64,000 nt of DNA from Candidatus Omnitrophota bacterium (GTDB lineage Bacteria; Hinthialibacterota; Hinthialibacteria; OLB16): the NCBI GenBank assembly GCA_020632575.1, contig JACKFH010000017.1, positions 10,059 to 74,058 of the forward strand. Direction: 5' to 3'. The notes under the pieces were generated by a model. It searched no databases. It saw nothing but the letters and a program-made list of their open reading frames with translations, and had not been told where the DNA came from. This document shows positions 53,644 to 62,758 of the stretch, in pieces; position 1 is the first letter of the stretch, and each line of letters begins with the position of its first letter. The position numbers and the translations under genes were made by a program.

Positions 53644-55131
53644 TCAGTCCTCGCCAAAACCCTTGATGTTTTCGATCTTGGCCCCCTCGGCGTTGCAGTC
53701 CACCAACTTTATGTTGTGGCCGGGATCTTTGTTGAGGTGCTCGTTTCGAATGCCGTAGTCCATCGCGCCCGCCCAGGTTTTGTTGATCGCCGAGCAGCGT
53801 TCGATGAGGATATTCTTCGGCGTCTCCAAACCAGATTGACCATCGACACGGATACCGATCACTTCGATGAATGGCGAGCCATCGGTTTCCCTCCAGAGAT
53901 TGCCGGCCCCGGTTTCCAAAGCGATGCAGTCGATCAATTGAATATTCTCCGATTCCGCGCCGATGGTGAAACCGCCTAGCGCGGAACGTTCGGCGCGACA
54001 ATTGATCATTTTGCCGTTTTGCTTCGGATGGGCGACTTTGAAACTGAAACCGAGAGTGTCCTCGGCCACGCAATCCCTCCATTCAAAACCCTGGCCGGCG
54101 TCGCCAGTGAAATCGATTCCTTCCCAGGTTTTTGAAAAGTGCGAATTGCGGGCGACAATGTTCTTCACCCGATTGACTGTCATGGCATCGGTCTGGAGAG
54201 GATAGAGATCGCCTCCGATCGCGACCTGCAAACGGTCAATCGTCGAGTCGAGCACCTCGACATTCTCCGATTGGCTGATCCATAGGCCCACCAGTTGCTC
54301 CTGGATGCGGACACGGACAAAACGTTTCATAGAATCCCGAAACTCGTAGATCGGAAAATGGTTCCAGTGAAAATCATCCCTTACGTCTTTGGCAGTGAGG
54401 ATCTCGAAAATGTTGTCCCCTTCGTAAGGGGCCCAATTCATATCGTGGATGTTGATTTTCGTCAGACGGACGTTCTTACAATCATGAATCGATAGGCCAA
54501 CTCCCTTGCCATCGCCGGTGACCTCGACATCGGTCGCCTCAACTGGGGCGGCGTCTCGAATGAGGATGCCCATGGAGTCATTGCGTCCGCCGCTGGAGGG
54601 ATGTCGGCCACGGTCGACCTTGATGTTCTCCAAGCGGACCTTTACGGGGTTCTCTTCCGATCCTCTAAGGGTAAGCGTTCGCACCGCGATGCTTGGCATC
54701 AGGGATTGCAGATCCTGTGGACTAAGCACGGGATCTTCCTTGTAGGTCCCGACACTCTCAGCGTGCATGAGGGGCAATCCCTTCACAGTCGCGCGCAGGC
54801 CCTCCGGCGGATCGACAGTCAGTTCGCCGCCGCTATGAGCCGAGGGGATGTATTTCGCGGCGCTGGGCGCTTCCATCGTTTGAACGAGCGTCGCGTTGCG
54901 GAAGTCCACATCCGAAGTCACTTCAATATTGCCATGGACCGCGTAGGTCAGTCCTTCCCCATCAACTGTCTCGCCACCGGCCTCATTGAGCGCCTTTTCA
55001 ATAGCGGCACGGTCATCGGTCTTTCCATCGCCAATCGCGCCGCTCGAACGAAGAGTGAGGCTCGCGGAGTGGGCCGCCTGGGTTCCGGCGATCGCCACGA
55101 TCAAAACGACGTAATACAATGTCTTTTTCAT
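53644..55131 (-). CDS. Exported right-handed beta-helix protein (pectate-lyase-3/GH28-like N-terminus)
   Basis: 495 residues. Signal peptide (TLYYVVLIVAIAGTQAAHSAS), then ‘SGAIGDGKTDDRAAIEKALNEAGG’, the N-terminal motif of GH28/pectate-lyase-3 beta helices. The rest is beta-helix coils with repeated short units (NVRLTKINIHDM, NVEVLDSTIDRL, NIVARNSHFSKTWEGIDF, NIQLIDCIALETG). No family catalytic residues could be assigned, so lyase, hydrolase or binding roles are all possible. ATG 55131 has AAAGG 6 bases upstream; an in-frame Met at 55137 is too close to it. A cluster of hairpins lies in the upstream region. Confidence 0.8.
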   Translation of the reverse strand: MKKTLYYVVLIVAIAGTQAAHSASLTLRSSGAIGDGKTDDRAAIEKALNEAGGETVDGEGLTYAVHGNIEVTSDVDFRNATLVQTMEAPSAAKYIPSAHSGGELTVDPPEGLRATVKGLPLMHAESVGTYKEDPVLSPQDLQSLMPSIAVRTLTLRGSEENPVKVRLENIKVDRGRHPSSGGRNDSMGILIRDAAPVEATDVEVTGDGKGVGLSIHDCKNVRLTKINIHDMNWAPYEGDNIFEILTAKDVRDDFHWNHFPIYEFRDSMKRFVRVRIQEQLVGLWISQSENVEVLDSTIDRLQVAIGGDLYPLQTDAMTVNRVKNIVARNSHFSKTWEGIDFTGDAGQGFEWRDCVAEDTLGFSFKVAHPKQNGKMINCRAERSALGGFTIGAESENIQLIDCIALETGAGNLWRETDGSPFIEVIGIRVDGQSGLETPKNILIERCSAINKTWAGAMDYGIRNEHLNKDPGHNIKLVDCNAEGAKIENIKGFGED

Positions 55132-55277
55132 TTCCATCCATCCTTTCAATGACCGCAAGGGAATACAGTCCATCCAATCGCACCGAATGACCGTTGGGAT
55201 TTTCGGATATAGGGTGGCAGATCTTCTAGAATCGCTCAACCGCACTTCCCCTTCGTTTACGTTTTCCCGCCGTGGGA

Positions 55278-55373
55278 GCGGCATCCTGCCGCGAACGGGG
55301 GTCTGAGGTTTCGGCGCGGGATAACCATCCCAGGGCAAGATGGCGTGGAACCCGGCAAGTGAGTGGCCGGGTT
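55278..55373. repeat. Cluster of three hairpins in a divergent intergenic region
   Basis: GCGGCA-tcc-TGCCGC (55278-55292), GGGAT-aacc-ATCCC (55318-55331) and AACCCGGC-9-GCCGGGTT (55349-55373). They resemble REP-like repeats in size and spacing but do not match the RAYT-linked units at 31 kb. Confidence 0.5.
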
Positions 55374-55413
55374 ACGAACCGACCGGCATTTGTCGACAGG
55401 TTCCTATTGAAGA

Positions 55414-56610
55414 ATGAGTCCGACGCCTCTTCTCATCCTCGAAAATATCGGTTCCAATCCCATCAATATGACCGAGATCGAGCCTAACCCCTTCGGAAAC
55501 CAAACGCCTTTCCTCAAACGCCTCGAGAGTCACTCAAAATTCTCGCTCTCCTGGCTGAATGAGGAGTTTCAGGATTTCGACGCCTGGTCGGAAAAAGCCA
55601 GGAAGACGATCTTCGAATACCTCCATTACACTCCCGCGCCGGTCGATCCCGATCCGGGCGTTCAGGAGTCGGTCGACATGGGGGACTACACCCGTGAGAA
55701 GATCTATTTCAACACGACTCCGGATATCCGTGTCCCGGCCTATGTCCTCATCCCGAAGAAGGCAACATTTCCGGCTCCGGGAATTGTCGCGCTTCACGAT
55801 CACGGAGCGATGTACTATTGGGGGAAGGAAAAAATTGTCGCGACCGAAGCCGATCAGCATCCCGTGCTCAAGGAGTTCAAGGAGACCTGTTACGGCGGAA
55901 ATAGTTTCACGACGGATCTGGTTCGCCGGGGTTATGTGGTGATCGCCATCGATATGTTTTATTGGGGCGAGCGACGGACCGACTTTCGTTTGGTGGACTA
56001 CCTGCGAGGAAAACTGGAGCATGAGCCAGGATCCCCCGAGGATGTCCGGGATCACAACCGACTCGCCGCTCAGCATATCGAAGCGTTGGCCCGTGCGATT
56101 CAGTTAACCGGGAACACTTGGCCCGGGATTATGTTTTGGGACGATATTCGCACGGTGGATTATTTGGCCACTCGACCGGAGGTCGATCCGGACCGTATCG
56201 CCTGCATGGGACTTTCGGTTGGCGGTTTTCGGAGCGATTATCTTGTCGCCCTCGATCCCAGGATCAAGGTTTCGATTCCGGTTTGTTGGATGACCGCCTA
56301 TCGGGATTGCATTCCCCAGAACGTTTACAACACAGTCGGATGGATGAAGCTGATCCCCGGAATCCATAAGCTGATGGATCTTCCCGACATGATGGCACTT
56401 GCCATTCCACGCCCCCTGATGATCATTGAGGGACGCCAGGACGGTCTCTTTCCCAGGGACGGGGTCAGGCATGCATTTGAAAAAATTGCGAAAGCATATG
56501 AGAAAGCGGGCTATGGCGACCGCTTTTCGCCGAGGTCTTATGACACGCCTCATCAATTCAACCTTGAGATGCAGGCGGACGCGTTTGATTTTCTGGAAAA
56601 ATGGCTTTGA
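55414..56610 (+). CDS. Alpha/beta hydrolase, dienelactone-hydrolase/acetyl-xylan-esterase type
   Basis: 398 residues, no signal peptide. Visible triad: Ser in ‘MGLSVGG’, Asp in ‘EGRQDGLFP’ and His in ‘YDTPHQFN’, with an early ‘PAPGIVALHDHGAMYYW’ oxyanion segment. A large lid-like insert with acidic and aromatic residues lies between. Members of this group hydrolyse acyl-sugar or lactone esters; the substrate here is unknown. The ATG at 55414 lacks a clear ribosome-binding site, and Met at 55468 is an alternative without one either. It begins downstream of a hairpin cluster and is convergent with the UvrD-type gene (81 bases apart). Confidence 0.8.
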   Translation: MSPTPLLILENIGSNPINMTEIEPNPFGNQTPFLKRLESHSKFSLSWLNEEFQDFDAWSEKARKTIFEYLHYTPAPVDPDPGVQESVDMGDYTREKIYFNTTPDIRVPAYVLIPKKATFPAPGIVALHDHGAMYYWGKEKIVATEADQHPVLKEFKETCYGGNSFTTDLVRRGYVVIAIDMFYWGERRTDFRLVDYLRGKLEHEPGSPEDVRDHNRLAAQHIEALARAIQLTGNTWPGIMFWDDIRTVDYLATRPEVDPDRIACMGLSVGGFRSDYLVALDPRIKVSIPVCWMTAYRDCIPQNVYNTVGWMKLIPGIHKLMDLPDMMALAIPRPLMIIEGRQDGLFPRDGVRHAFEKIAKAYEKAGYGDRFSPRSYDTPHQFNLEMQADAFDFLEKWL

Positions 56611-56691
56611 GACCTTCTCAACGAGGGACCGACTAATAATCTCGAGCGACTCTCCTGAAAGAAGGCCAGCCCGAGGTCATAACCCTTTCCC

Positions 56692-58674
56692 CTAAATCGT
56701 CTCCGCCGCGAATAGAGTCGAGACCGGTTGTTCGCTGGTCAGCAACCTCAGAAATTCCTCGGGGATCTCATCGAGAAATCTCGATTCACGTGTCGCTTTC
56801 GACCGTCCCCGTTGTGTGCGGATCGCGGCGGTGGTGATGATCAAGTGCTTCTTGGCGCGAGTCATTCCCACATACATGAGTCGACGTTCCTCATGGACCT
56901 CGTTGTCGAGGACCGCCGCGCGAGCATGGGGTAGAATCCCCTCCTCCACTCCAGCGAGGAAGACCACTGGGAATTCCAGCCCCTTCGCGCTGTGAAGCGT
57001 CATCAAACGGACACAGTTGTCGCTGTAGCGCTTTTCGTCCTTGCCGGACTGATAGTCGGTATCGAGGGAGGCGTTTTGGAGGAAGCCGAGAAGGGATGGG
57101 GAGGACTCGGTTCGCTCATAAGCCGCGGCCGCGTTGGCGAGGTCGAGCACCATCTCCTTTTTGATCTCGAAGGCTTTTGGACTGGCGGAGGTTTTTTCCA
57201 GTTCCTCCAGATAACCGCTTTCCTCAATCAACCCGAGAACCGCGGGGGCGATTCCCTGCTCTCGGATCCGAGCGCGGGTCTTTCTCAACAACTCGAGAAA
57301 CTCCTCGATGCCTTTATGGGCGGCGTCCGGAAGGGTCGGTCGGGTCTTCGGGTTGAGCATCTGATAGAGAGGGAGGCCGGATATCCGCGCGGACTCGTTC
57401 AATTTCATGAGGCTGTTGTCGCCGATCCCTCGCTTGGGAACGTTGATGACGCGCCGAAGACTGACTTCGTCCTTCGAGTTATTGAGAACGCGGAGGTAAG
57501 AGGCGATGTCCTTGATCTCTTTGCGCGCGAAATAATCCATACCGCCAACCACCACATAAGGAATTTGCCGTTGGCGAAAGATCATCTCAAAGGTGCGTGA
57601 CTGGACATTGGAGCGATAGAGGACCCCGAAGTCCGACCACTCCAGGTTGTAGTGGACACGAAGTTCCTTGATCTGATCGGCCACATAATTCGCCTCGTCG
57701 ACCTCGTCCTGGGTTCCCACCAGATCGATCGGCTGCCCCTCCCCGCCCTGGGATCGAAGAACTTTCACCATCCGCTTGGTGTTCCGCGATATCACCTCAT
57801 TGGAGGCCTTGATGATTGTGCCGGTCGAGCGATAGTTTCGATCGAGAGTGATGACACGAGCATCGGGAAAATGGCGTTGAAATTCGAGGATGTTCGCCAC
57901 ATCGGCGCCGCGCCAGGCATAGATGCTCTGGTCATCGTCCCCGACGACACACAGGTTGCGGTGCTCCTCGGCAAGGGACTTCGCGATCCGAAATTGGATC
58001 AAGTTGGTGTCCTGGTATTCATCGATCAGGATGTGTCGGTATTTCTTCCGAAGTTTTCCCAGAACTTCCGGGTGGTTATCGAGCAATTCCAAGGTCTTCA
58101 TCAAGAGGTCGTCGAAATCGAGAGCGTCACGGGCGGCGAGGGCCTCTTGGTAGGCCTCCCAGATCGCCGGGACCCGTTCATCGTATTTGTCATGACGTTC
58201 AGCCTGATAGGTTTCCGGAGTTTCCCCACGGTTCTTCGCCAGACTGATGCGGTAGCAAAATGCGCCGATATCGAATTTGTCCGCGCCATGCGAGAAATCA
58301 TGGAAAACTCTCCCCATCAGGGTTCTCTGATCGGACGCGTCATAGATGGTGAATCTCTTGGTGAACCCAAGGGGTTCGATCTCTTTGCGGAGGAGGGTGG
58401 CGCAGAAGGAATGGAAGGTGGAGACCGACAGTTCCTGGCCCCTCTTTTCTCCGACAAGGGAACCGACTCGTTCTTTCATCTCCTTGGCTGCCCGGTTGGT
58501 GAAGGTGACCGCCAGAATGTCGGATGGCTTGGCGTCCTTGGTGTGAAGGAGATGAGCGATTCGGGTGGTAATGACTCGAGTTTTGCCGGATCCCGCCCCG
58601 GCGAGGACCAAAAGCGGTGAGCCACGATGCTCGACCGCCAACCTCTGTTCCTCATTGAGCCCCGTTAATTTCAT
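56692..58674 (-). CDS. UvrD/PcrA/Rep-type superfamily 1 DNA helicase
   Basis: 660 residues from the ATG at 58674, which has GGGGGAG 11 bases upstream; the frame is open to 58761. All SF1A helicase motifs appear: ‘LNEEQRLAVEHRGSPLLVLAGAGSGKTRVI’ (Q motif and Walker A), ‘ILIDEYQDTN’, ‘VGDDDQSIYAWRGAD’, ‘LDRNYRST’, ‘LMTLHSAKGLEFPVVFLAG’ and ‘EERRLMYVGMTRAKKHL’. It unwinds DNA 3'-5' in repair and replication restart. It lacks the long C-terminal tail of UvrD; Rep or PcrA is about equally likely. Confidence 0.93.
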   Translation of the reverse strand: MKLTGLNEEQRLAVEHRGSPLLVLAGAGSGKTRVITTRIAHLLHTKDAKPSDILAVTFTNRAAKEMKERVGSLVGEKRGQELSVSTFHSFCATLLRKEIEPLGFTKRFTIYDASDQRTLMGRVFHDFSHGADKFDIGAFCYRISLAKNRGETPETYQAERHDKYDERVPAIWEAYQEALAARDALDFDDLLMKTLELLDNHPEVLGKLRKKYRHILIDEYQDTNLIQFRIAKSLAEEHRNLCVVGDDDQSIYAWRGADVANILEFQRHFPDARVITLDRNYRSTGTIIKASNEVISRNTKRMVKVLRSQGGEGQPIDLVGTQDEVDEANYVADQIKELRVHYNLEWSDFGVLYRSNVQSRTFEMIFRQRQIPYVVVGGMDYFARKEIKDIASYLRVLNNSKDEVSLRRVINVPKRGIGDNSLMKLNESARISGLPLYQMLNPKTRPTLPDAAHKGIEEFLELLRKTRARIREQGIAPAVLGLIEESGYLEELEKTSASPKAFEIKKEMVLDLANAAAAYERTESSPSLLGFLQNASLDTDYQSGKDEKRYSDNCVRLMTLHSAKGLEFPVVFLAGVEEGILPHARAAVLDNEVHEERRLMYVGMTRAKKHLIITTAAIRTQRGRSKATRESRFLDEIPEEFLRLLTSEQPVSTLFAAETI

Positions 58675-58835
58675 AGAAAAAGCAACTCCCCCCGAAACGC
58701 TCCCGGCATTCTCCCTCGATGGCCGGGGGAGGGTTATACATGGGATCGCAGCTGGGTTCAATCACGTTTCCCAAAACCTTGGTTCATGGGACTCTGGAAG
58801 ACATCTAACCGCGTCTGCCGTAGAATACCGGAATT

Positions 58836-59789
58836 ATGTCAGAGCCGATCGAAGTTCTACCGAGTCAAGATGTCGAGGCGCAACGGTTTGCCATGTGGGT
58901 CTCCCTCTTGGTCGGATTTTCGATGCTGATCATCAAGGTCGGAGCCTATGTCCTGACTGGATCGGCGGCCATTCTTTCGGACGCCGCCGAATCGGTGGTC
59001 CATGTCGGCGCTGTTGGATTCGCCACATACAGTCTCTGGCTGAGCCAGACGCCTCCGGACGAAGATCACCTGTATGGCCATGAGCGGATCTCTTATTTTT
59101 CGGCGGGTGTCGAGGGGGGACTGATCATCGCGGCCGCCCTTTTCATTATGAAGGAATCGATTCCGGAACTTTGGGGCAAGCCGGAAATCGAATCGCTGGA
59201 CTGGGGAACCGGACTGGTGGCTTTGGCGGGAGGCATCAACGCGATATTGGGGTGGTACCTGGTTCATCTTGGCAAGAAACAAGACTCGCTGATCCTCGAG
59301 GCCAATGGGAGACATGTCTTAACCGATACTTGGACCAGCGTTGGGGTTGTCGTGGGACTTCTATTAGTGCTCGCCACCGGCTGGACCATCCTGGATCCCA
59401 TCATGGCCATCCTCGTGGCGCTCAATATTGTCTTCTCCGGATATCATTTGATCCAGCGAGCGACGTTTGGGTTGATGGATCGGGTGAACCCAAAGCAAGA
59501 CGCGGTCATTCGCGAAATCCTCGAGAAAGCGGAATCGGAAGGGGTCTGCAAATTCCACGAACTCCGTCACAGAAACACGGGGCGCACCGCCTGGGTGGAG
59601 GTCCACCTCTTGTTTCCAGAAGGAAGCTCCCTCAAGAACGCTCATCGAGGCGCGACCGAAATTGAGGAAAAGATCAACGCCGCCCTGCCCGGCCAAGTGA
59701 TTGTCACCACTCACCTTGAACCGTTGGAGACGCACAAAGCCGAACATCATGGGCCGGAGAACCCCTCGCACCTCGATCCAAGCAGGTAG
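58836..59789 (+). CDS. Cation diffusion facilitator (CDF) family metal transporter
   Basis: 317 residues. Six membrane helices in the first 210 residues and a C-terminal cytoplasmic domain (about 220-300) with ‘GRTAWVEVHLLFPEGSSLKNAHRGATEIEEKI’. Metal-site residues are in helix 2 (ILSDAAESVVHV) and helix 5 (HVLTDTWTS, an HxxxD motif). ‘YGHERI’ follows helix 2. CDF proteins export Zn2+, Fe2+ or Mn2+ against protons; specificity cannot be read here. The first site has Asp-x-x-x-Ser/Val instead of the usual second Asp, which may shift metal preference. Confidence 0.9.
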   Translation: MSEPIEVLPSQDVEAQRFAMWVSLLVGFSMLIIKVGAYVLTGSAAILSDAAESVVHVGAVGFATYSLWLSQTPPDEDHLYGHERISYFSAGVEGGLIIAAALFIMKESIPELWGKPEIESLDWGTGLVALAGGINAILGWYLVHLGKKQDSLILEANGRHVLTDTWTSVGVVVGLLLVLATGWTILDPIMAILVALNIVFSGYHLIQRATFGLMDRVNPKQDAVIREILEKAESEGVCKFHELRHRNTGRTAWVEVHLLFPEGSSLKNAHRGATEIEEKINAALPGQVIVTTHLEPLETHKAEHHGPENPSHLDPSR

Positions 59790-59835
59790 CCTTCTTTTCA
59801 ACTGAGGGCCGGTATAACGTTGGCCGAACAAAACG

Positions 59836-60480
59836 ATGACAAACCCCAATTGGGTCTTTCTCCAGGAATTCATTCAATCCTTTCACACTACGGGGGCCAT
59901 TGCACCGAGCGGGAGGGCTCTGGCCCGGCGCATGGTCGCTCCGTTGGATCGCCTCTCCGGACCCCGTCGGATTCTGGAGGCTGGACCGGGAACCGGAGTC
60001 TTTTCCTCGGAGGTGGTGTCGCGTCTTGGGCCGGAAGATGAATTCATTCTTTGTGAAATCAATCCAAAGTTCGCGGAGCTGCTGCGATCGAGGTTGAATT
60101 CGGATCCAGCCTGGAATGAGAAGGCGGACCGAATTCGAATCGAATGCGGGGATGTTAGAGATCTATTTGCGGCAGGCTCTTTCGACTTGGTTGTATCGGG
60201 TTTGCCACTAAATAACTTCACCCCATCCTTTGTTGAAGAGTTACTTGGAGGGTTTGTCGAATCGTTATCGACAAGAGGCGTTCACACTTTCTTCGAATAC
60301 CAGGCGGTTCGGAATCTCAGAAGGAGATTGGGGTCCCGGAAAAACCGCGAGAGAATGGAAGCAATCCATCGATTGGTCCAATCCCTATCGGAAAAGGCCA
60401 GAGTCGATTGTGAAAGGATTTTCCTAAACCTCCCACCTGCCATAGTCTATGAGATTTCTCCTAATACCAATTCTAATTAA
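59836..60480 (+). CDS. Class I SAM-dependent methyltransferase (PmtA/rRNA-methyltransferase-like)
   Basis: 214 residues. The N-terminus ‘FLQEFIQSFHTTGAIAPSGRALARRMVAPL’ resembles phospholipid N-methyltransferase PmtA, followed by SAM motif I ‘ILEAGPGTGVFSSEVV’, ‘EFILCEINPKF’, ‘RIECGDVRD’ and ‘FDLVVSGLPLNNF’. Both PmtA-type phosphatidylethanolamine methylation and a KsgA-like nucleic-acid role fit; the PmtA start motif favours the lipid. Starts 46 bases after the CDF transporter stop on the same strand. Confidence 0.82.
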   Translation: MTNPNWVFLQEFIQSFHTTGAIAPSGRALARRMVAPLDRLSGPRRILEAGPGTGVFSSEVVSRLGPEDEFILCEINPKFAELLRSRLNSDPAWNEKADRIRIECGDVRDLFAAGSFDLVVSGLPLNNFTPSFVEELLGGFVESLSTRGVHTFFEYQAVRNLRRRLGSRKNRERMEAIHRLVQSLSEKARVDCERIFLNLPPAIVYEISPNTNSN

Positions 60481-60523
60481 TCGCACTTATCCTCTTAAAA
60501 ATCATGAAACGAACCCAATGGAG

Positions 60524-60553
60524 TTGACGTTTATGATTTAATCTGGCTAAAAT
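60524..60553 (+). promoter_or_regulatory. Predicted promoter of the DHp-only sensor gene
   Basis: TTGACG (60524-60529), 18-base spacer, TAAAAT (60548-60553), 43 bases upstream of the ATG at 60597, in AT-rich sequence. Confidence 0.5.
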
Positions 60554-60596
60554 ACAAATAGGGTGTTTGGGTGATTCGCGGGGAGAAGGACGAAGC

Positions 60597-62024
60597 ATGA
60601 CAAAATTTCGGGATTGGCGCTTAAGGCAGAAGTTCATGGCAATCACCGCGCTCGCCGCGGGTCTGCCACTGCTCTTTTATGCAGCCATTCCGCTGAAGTC
60701 CTCGTTTGAGTCCTTGAAATCCCTTCAGGACGATTTCCTTCTCTCGAAAATGACGGCGGCGGAATCGATGGTCCGCCAACGTCGGCAGATGCTTGAGGAC
60801 ACCGCCAATCTGATCGCCAAACACCCGGATCTCCAGCAGTTCATCCAGGAAAATAGCGAAACCTTGTTCAACCCCGTAAAGTCCACCGACCGGACCGGAG
60901 CCAAAAAAGGGGAACGTTTCCAGGGGATCGATCTGGCGTACCTGTATTTCTCAGATGGGACGGTGCAATTCATCTCCGCTCCCCCCAGTTATGTCAATCC
61001 ACAATCTTTCGGAAAACCGATTGAAGAGTGGCTTGAATCCGAATCAGTGCGCTCGTCGGTGACCTCCGGTTTTAGTGGGGTCGAAGGAAGAAAGTACTTG
61101 ATGGCGATTTCCAAGGTCCGAGGAAGATCCGAAAAAGAAGATTCCAAAACCTCTTATTTGGTGTTGGGAATGGACCTCGATGGCGAGGAAAGAGTGGCCC
61201 AACTCTTTGGAACCAGTGTCGGGGACGCGATGTTGACGGTGGATCCGAAGGCAGAAACCTCGGATGAGAGCATTGACCCGGTGACTTTCATCGAAAACGA
61301 CATCGAAGTCGGTGTGCGTAAACCTCAGAAAAATCTGGGGAAAGAGAACCAGTTCTTGCTCACTCTATACCACCCCAGAGGGCGATACGACGAAATTGAG
61401 AGCAACCAGATCTGGTTCTTTGTCCTGTTCCTGCTGGGCGCCTATCTGGCCGCGGTGATCGGGACGGCGGGGTCGGCGGCGGTGGTTCTCAAGCCATTGG
61501 CCAAGCTGATCGAAACGATGCGCTCGGTTAGCGGTCCCTCGACCTATAGCCACCGTGCGCCGGAGGATCGCAAGGACGAGATCGGGCAACTCGCGATCAA
61601 CTTCAATCGCCTCATGCGGCGCCTTCAGGTGGCCCAGAGAGAACTCCAGATCGCCCAAAAACACGCGATCGAAGCGGAGAAGTTGGAAACCATCCACGCC
61701 ATGGTGATTACGCTCGCGCACGAAATCAACAATCCGCTCACCGCGCTATTGGGAGAGGCCGAGATGTTGCTGATGGATGGACGTTTGATCCCCGCCGATC
61801 GGACCTCGGTGGAAGTGATTCGAAATATGTCCGTCCGAATTCAGAAGGTGATCACCAAACTTCAGGATGCGCAGGCGGTGGAGATGACCGCTTACACCGA
61901 TTGGCAGCAGATGATCAAGGTGGATCTCGAGGAGGTCGCCCCGGCCCCCGTTGTCGCGAGTCCTCAGTTGGTTTCGGATGAGGCCAAATCTTGGAATGAG
62001 GGCAAGACTTGGGATGACGCTTAG
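60597..62024 (+). CDS. Membrane sensor with HAMP and DHp domains but no HATPase domain
   Basis: 475 residues. Two membrane helices (about 18-38 and 276-298) enclose a periplasmic sensor domain. A HAMP domain (about 300-350) leads to a DHp helix with the phospho-acceptor His375 in ‘LAHEINNPLTALLGEAEMLL’. Only 100 residues follow; no N box or G boxes are present, and the protein ends in an acidic tail (NEGKTWDDA). The next gene starts on the other strand directly after, so there is no room for a lost ATPase domain. It could accept phosphate from another kinase, act as a phosphatase or form heterodimers. ATG 60597 has AAGGA 6 bases upstream. Confidence 0.83.
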   Translation: MTKFRDWRLRQKFMAITALAAGLPLLFYAAIPLKSSFESLKSLQDDFLLSKMTAAESMVRQRRQMLEDTANLIAKHPDLQQFIQENSETLFNPVKSTDRTGAKKGERFQGIDLAYLYFSDGTVQFISAPPSYVNPQSFGKPIEEWLESESVRSSVTSGFSGVEGRKYLMAISKVRGRSEKEDSKTSYLVLGMDLDGEERVAQLFGTSVGDAMLTVDPKAETSDESIDPVTFIENDIEVGVRKPQKNLGKENQFLLTLYHPRGRYDEIESNQIWFFVLFLLGAYLAAVIGTAGSAAVVLKPLAKLIETMRSVSGPSTYSHRAPEDRKDEIGQLAINFNRLMRRLQVAQRELQIAQKHAIEAEKLETIHAMVITLAHEINNPLTALLGEAEMLLMDGRLIPADRTSVEVIRNMSVRIQKVITKLQDAQAVEMTAYTDWQQMIKVDLEEVAPAPVVASPQLVSDEAKSWNEGKTWDDA

Positions 62025-62042
62025 TCTTGAGATTACGCCTGA

Positions 62043-62672
62043 TCAAACGTCACGACATTCCCGAATCGTCACCTGATAATCCGAGTCGCAGTGGAGGATG
62101 AGATTCGCCTGTGAGCGTGTCGGTTCTCCATACTTTGGAAACTCTCGAAGATTGCTATTAAGAAAAGTTGTGAGCACCTTCTCGGGCGTGTGGCCTCGCT
62201 CCTCCACGTCCCGAACGACACGGCTCATGAGTTGAGTCTTCCAGTCCGATTCGATATAGATGGCGAAATCGACCCATTCGCGGAAGTCGCGGTAGGTTGA
62301 AACCTCCCCATCAAGGAGATTGAATTTAGCGGGCTGGAACCTTTTGGTCGTGGCGGCGTCGCCCGCCTTCGAGCAGTAGACCGGCTGGTCGAAGGATTTC
62401 CCTTGTTTGATATGGACCAAGTGGTCGAGGATAAGGTCCATCTTGTTGGCGCTCGGGTGAGGGCCATACACCCCTTTCTCCGCTCGGACTGCCCGGGCCT
62501 CCTTGTAATCGTCTAATGTGAGCACGGCGGAGTTCGAGAGCAACCCCGAAAGGTTTCGAGAAAAGAAAGACTTCCCTGTCCCACCCGGTCCGCCCACCGC
62601 AACCACGATCGGGGCCGAGAGACGGTTGAATCGGTTTTGAATAATCTCGGCGACACGTGGGGTGTGAGGCAA
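62043..62672 (-). CDS. P-loop kinase of the uridine kinase/phosphoribulokinase type
   Basis: About 209 residues. Walker A ‘VVAVGGPGGTGKSFFSRNL’ near residue 20, then ‘VLTLDDYKEARAVRAEKG’ with the catalytic Asp, ‘GPHPSANKMDLI’ and ‘FNLLDGEVSTYRDF’. The middle resembles uridine kinase/AAA kinases of the PRK group, but the substrate is unknown. The start is uncertain: the frame is open to 62771 (TTG) but then overlaps the divergent gene; the TTG at 62672 gives a normal distance to the P-loop although its AGAAGG site is very close. Convergent with the sensor gene. Confidence 0.7.
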   Translation of the reverse strand: MPHTPRVAEIIQNRFNRLSAPIVVAVGGPGGTGKSFFSRNLSGLLSNSAVLTLDDYKEARAVRAEKGVYGPHPSANKMDLILDHLVHIKQGKSFDQPVYCSKAGDAATTKRFQPAKFNLLDGEVSTYRDFREWVDFAIYIESDWKTQLMSRVVRDVEERGHTPEKVLTTFLNSNLREFPKYGEPTRSQANLILHCDSDYQVTIRECRDV

Positions 62673-62758
62673 CTTCCTTCTCGCTTTCCTGAGTATGACA
62701 GGGGAGTCTCTTCCAGATTCGATTCGATTTCCACCTGGGGTAGGATGCAGGTCTCCCA

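Noticed and set aside
57652..58620. 322-codon plus-strand frame opposite the UvrD-type helicase
   Set aside because: Antisense to helicase motifs; no start signal.
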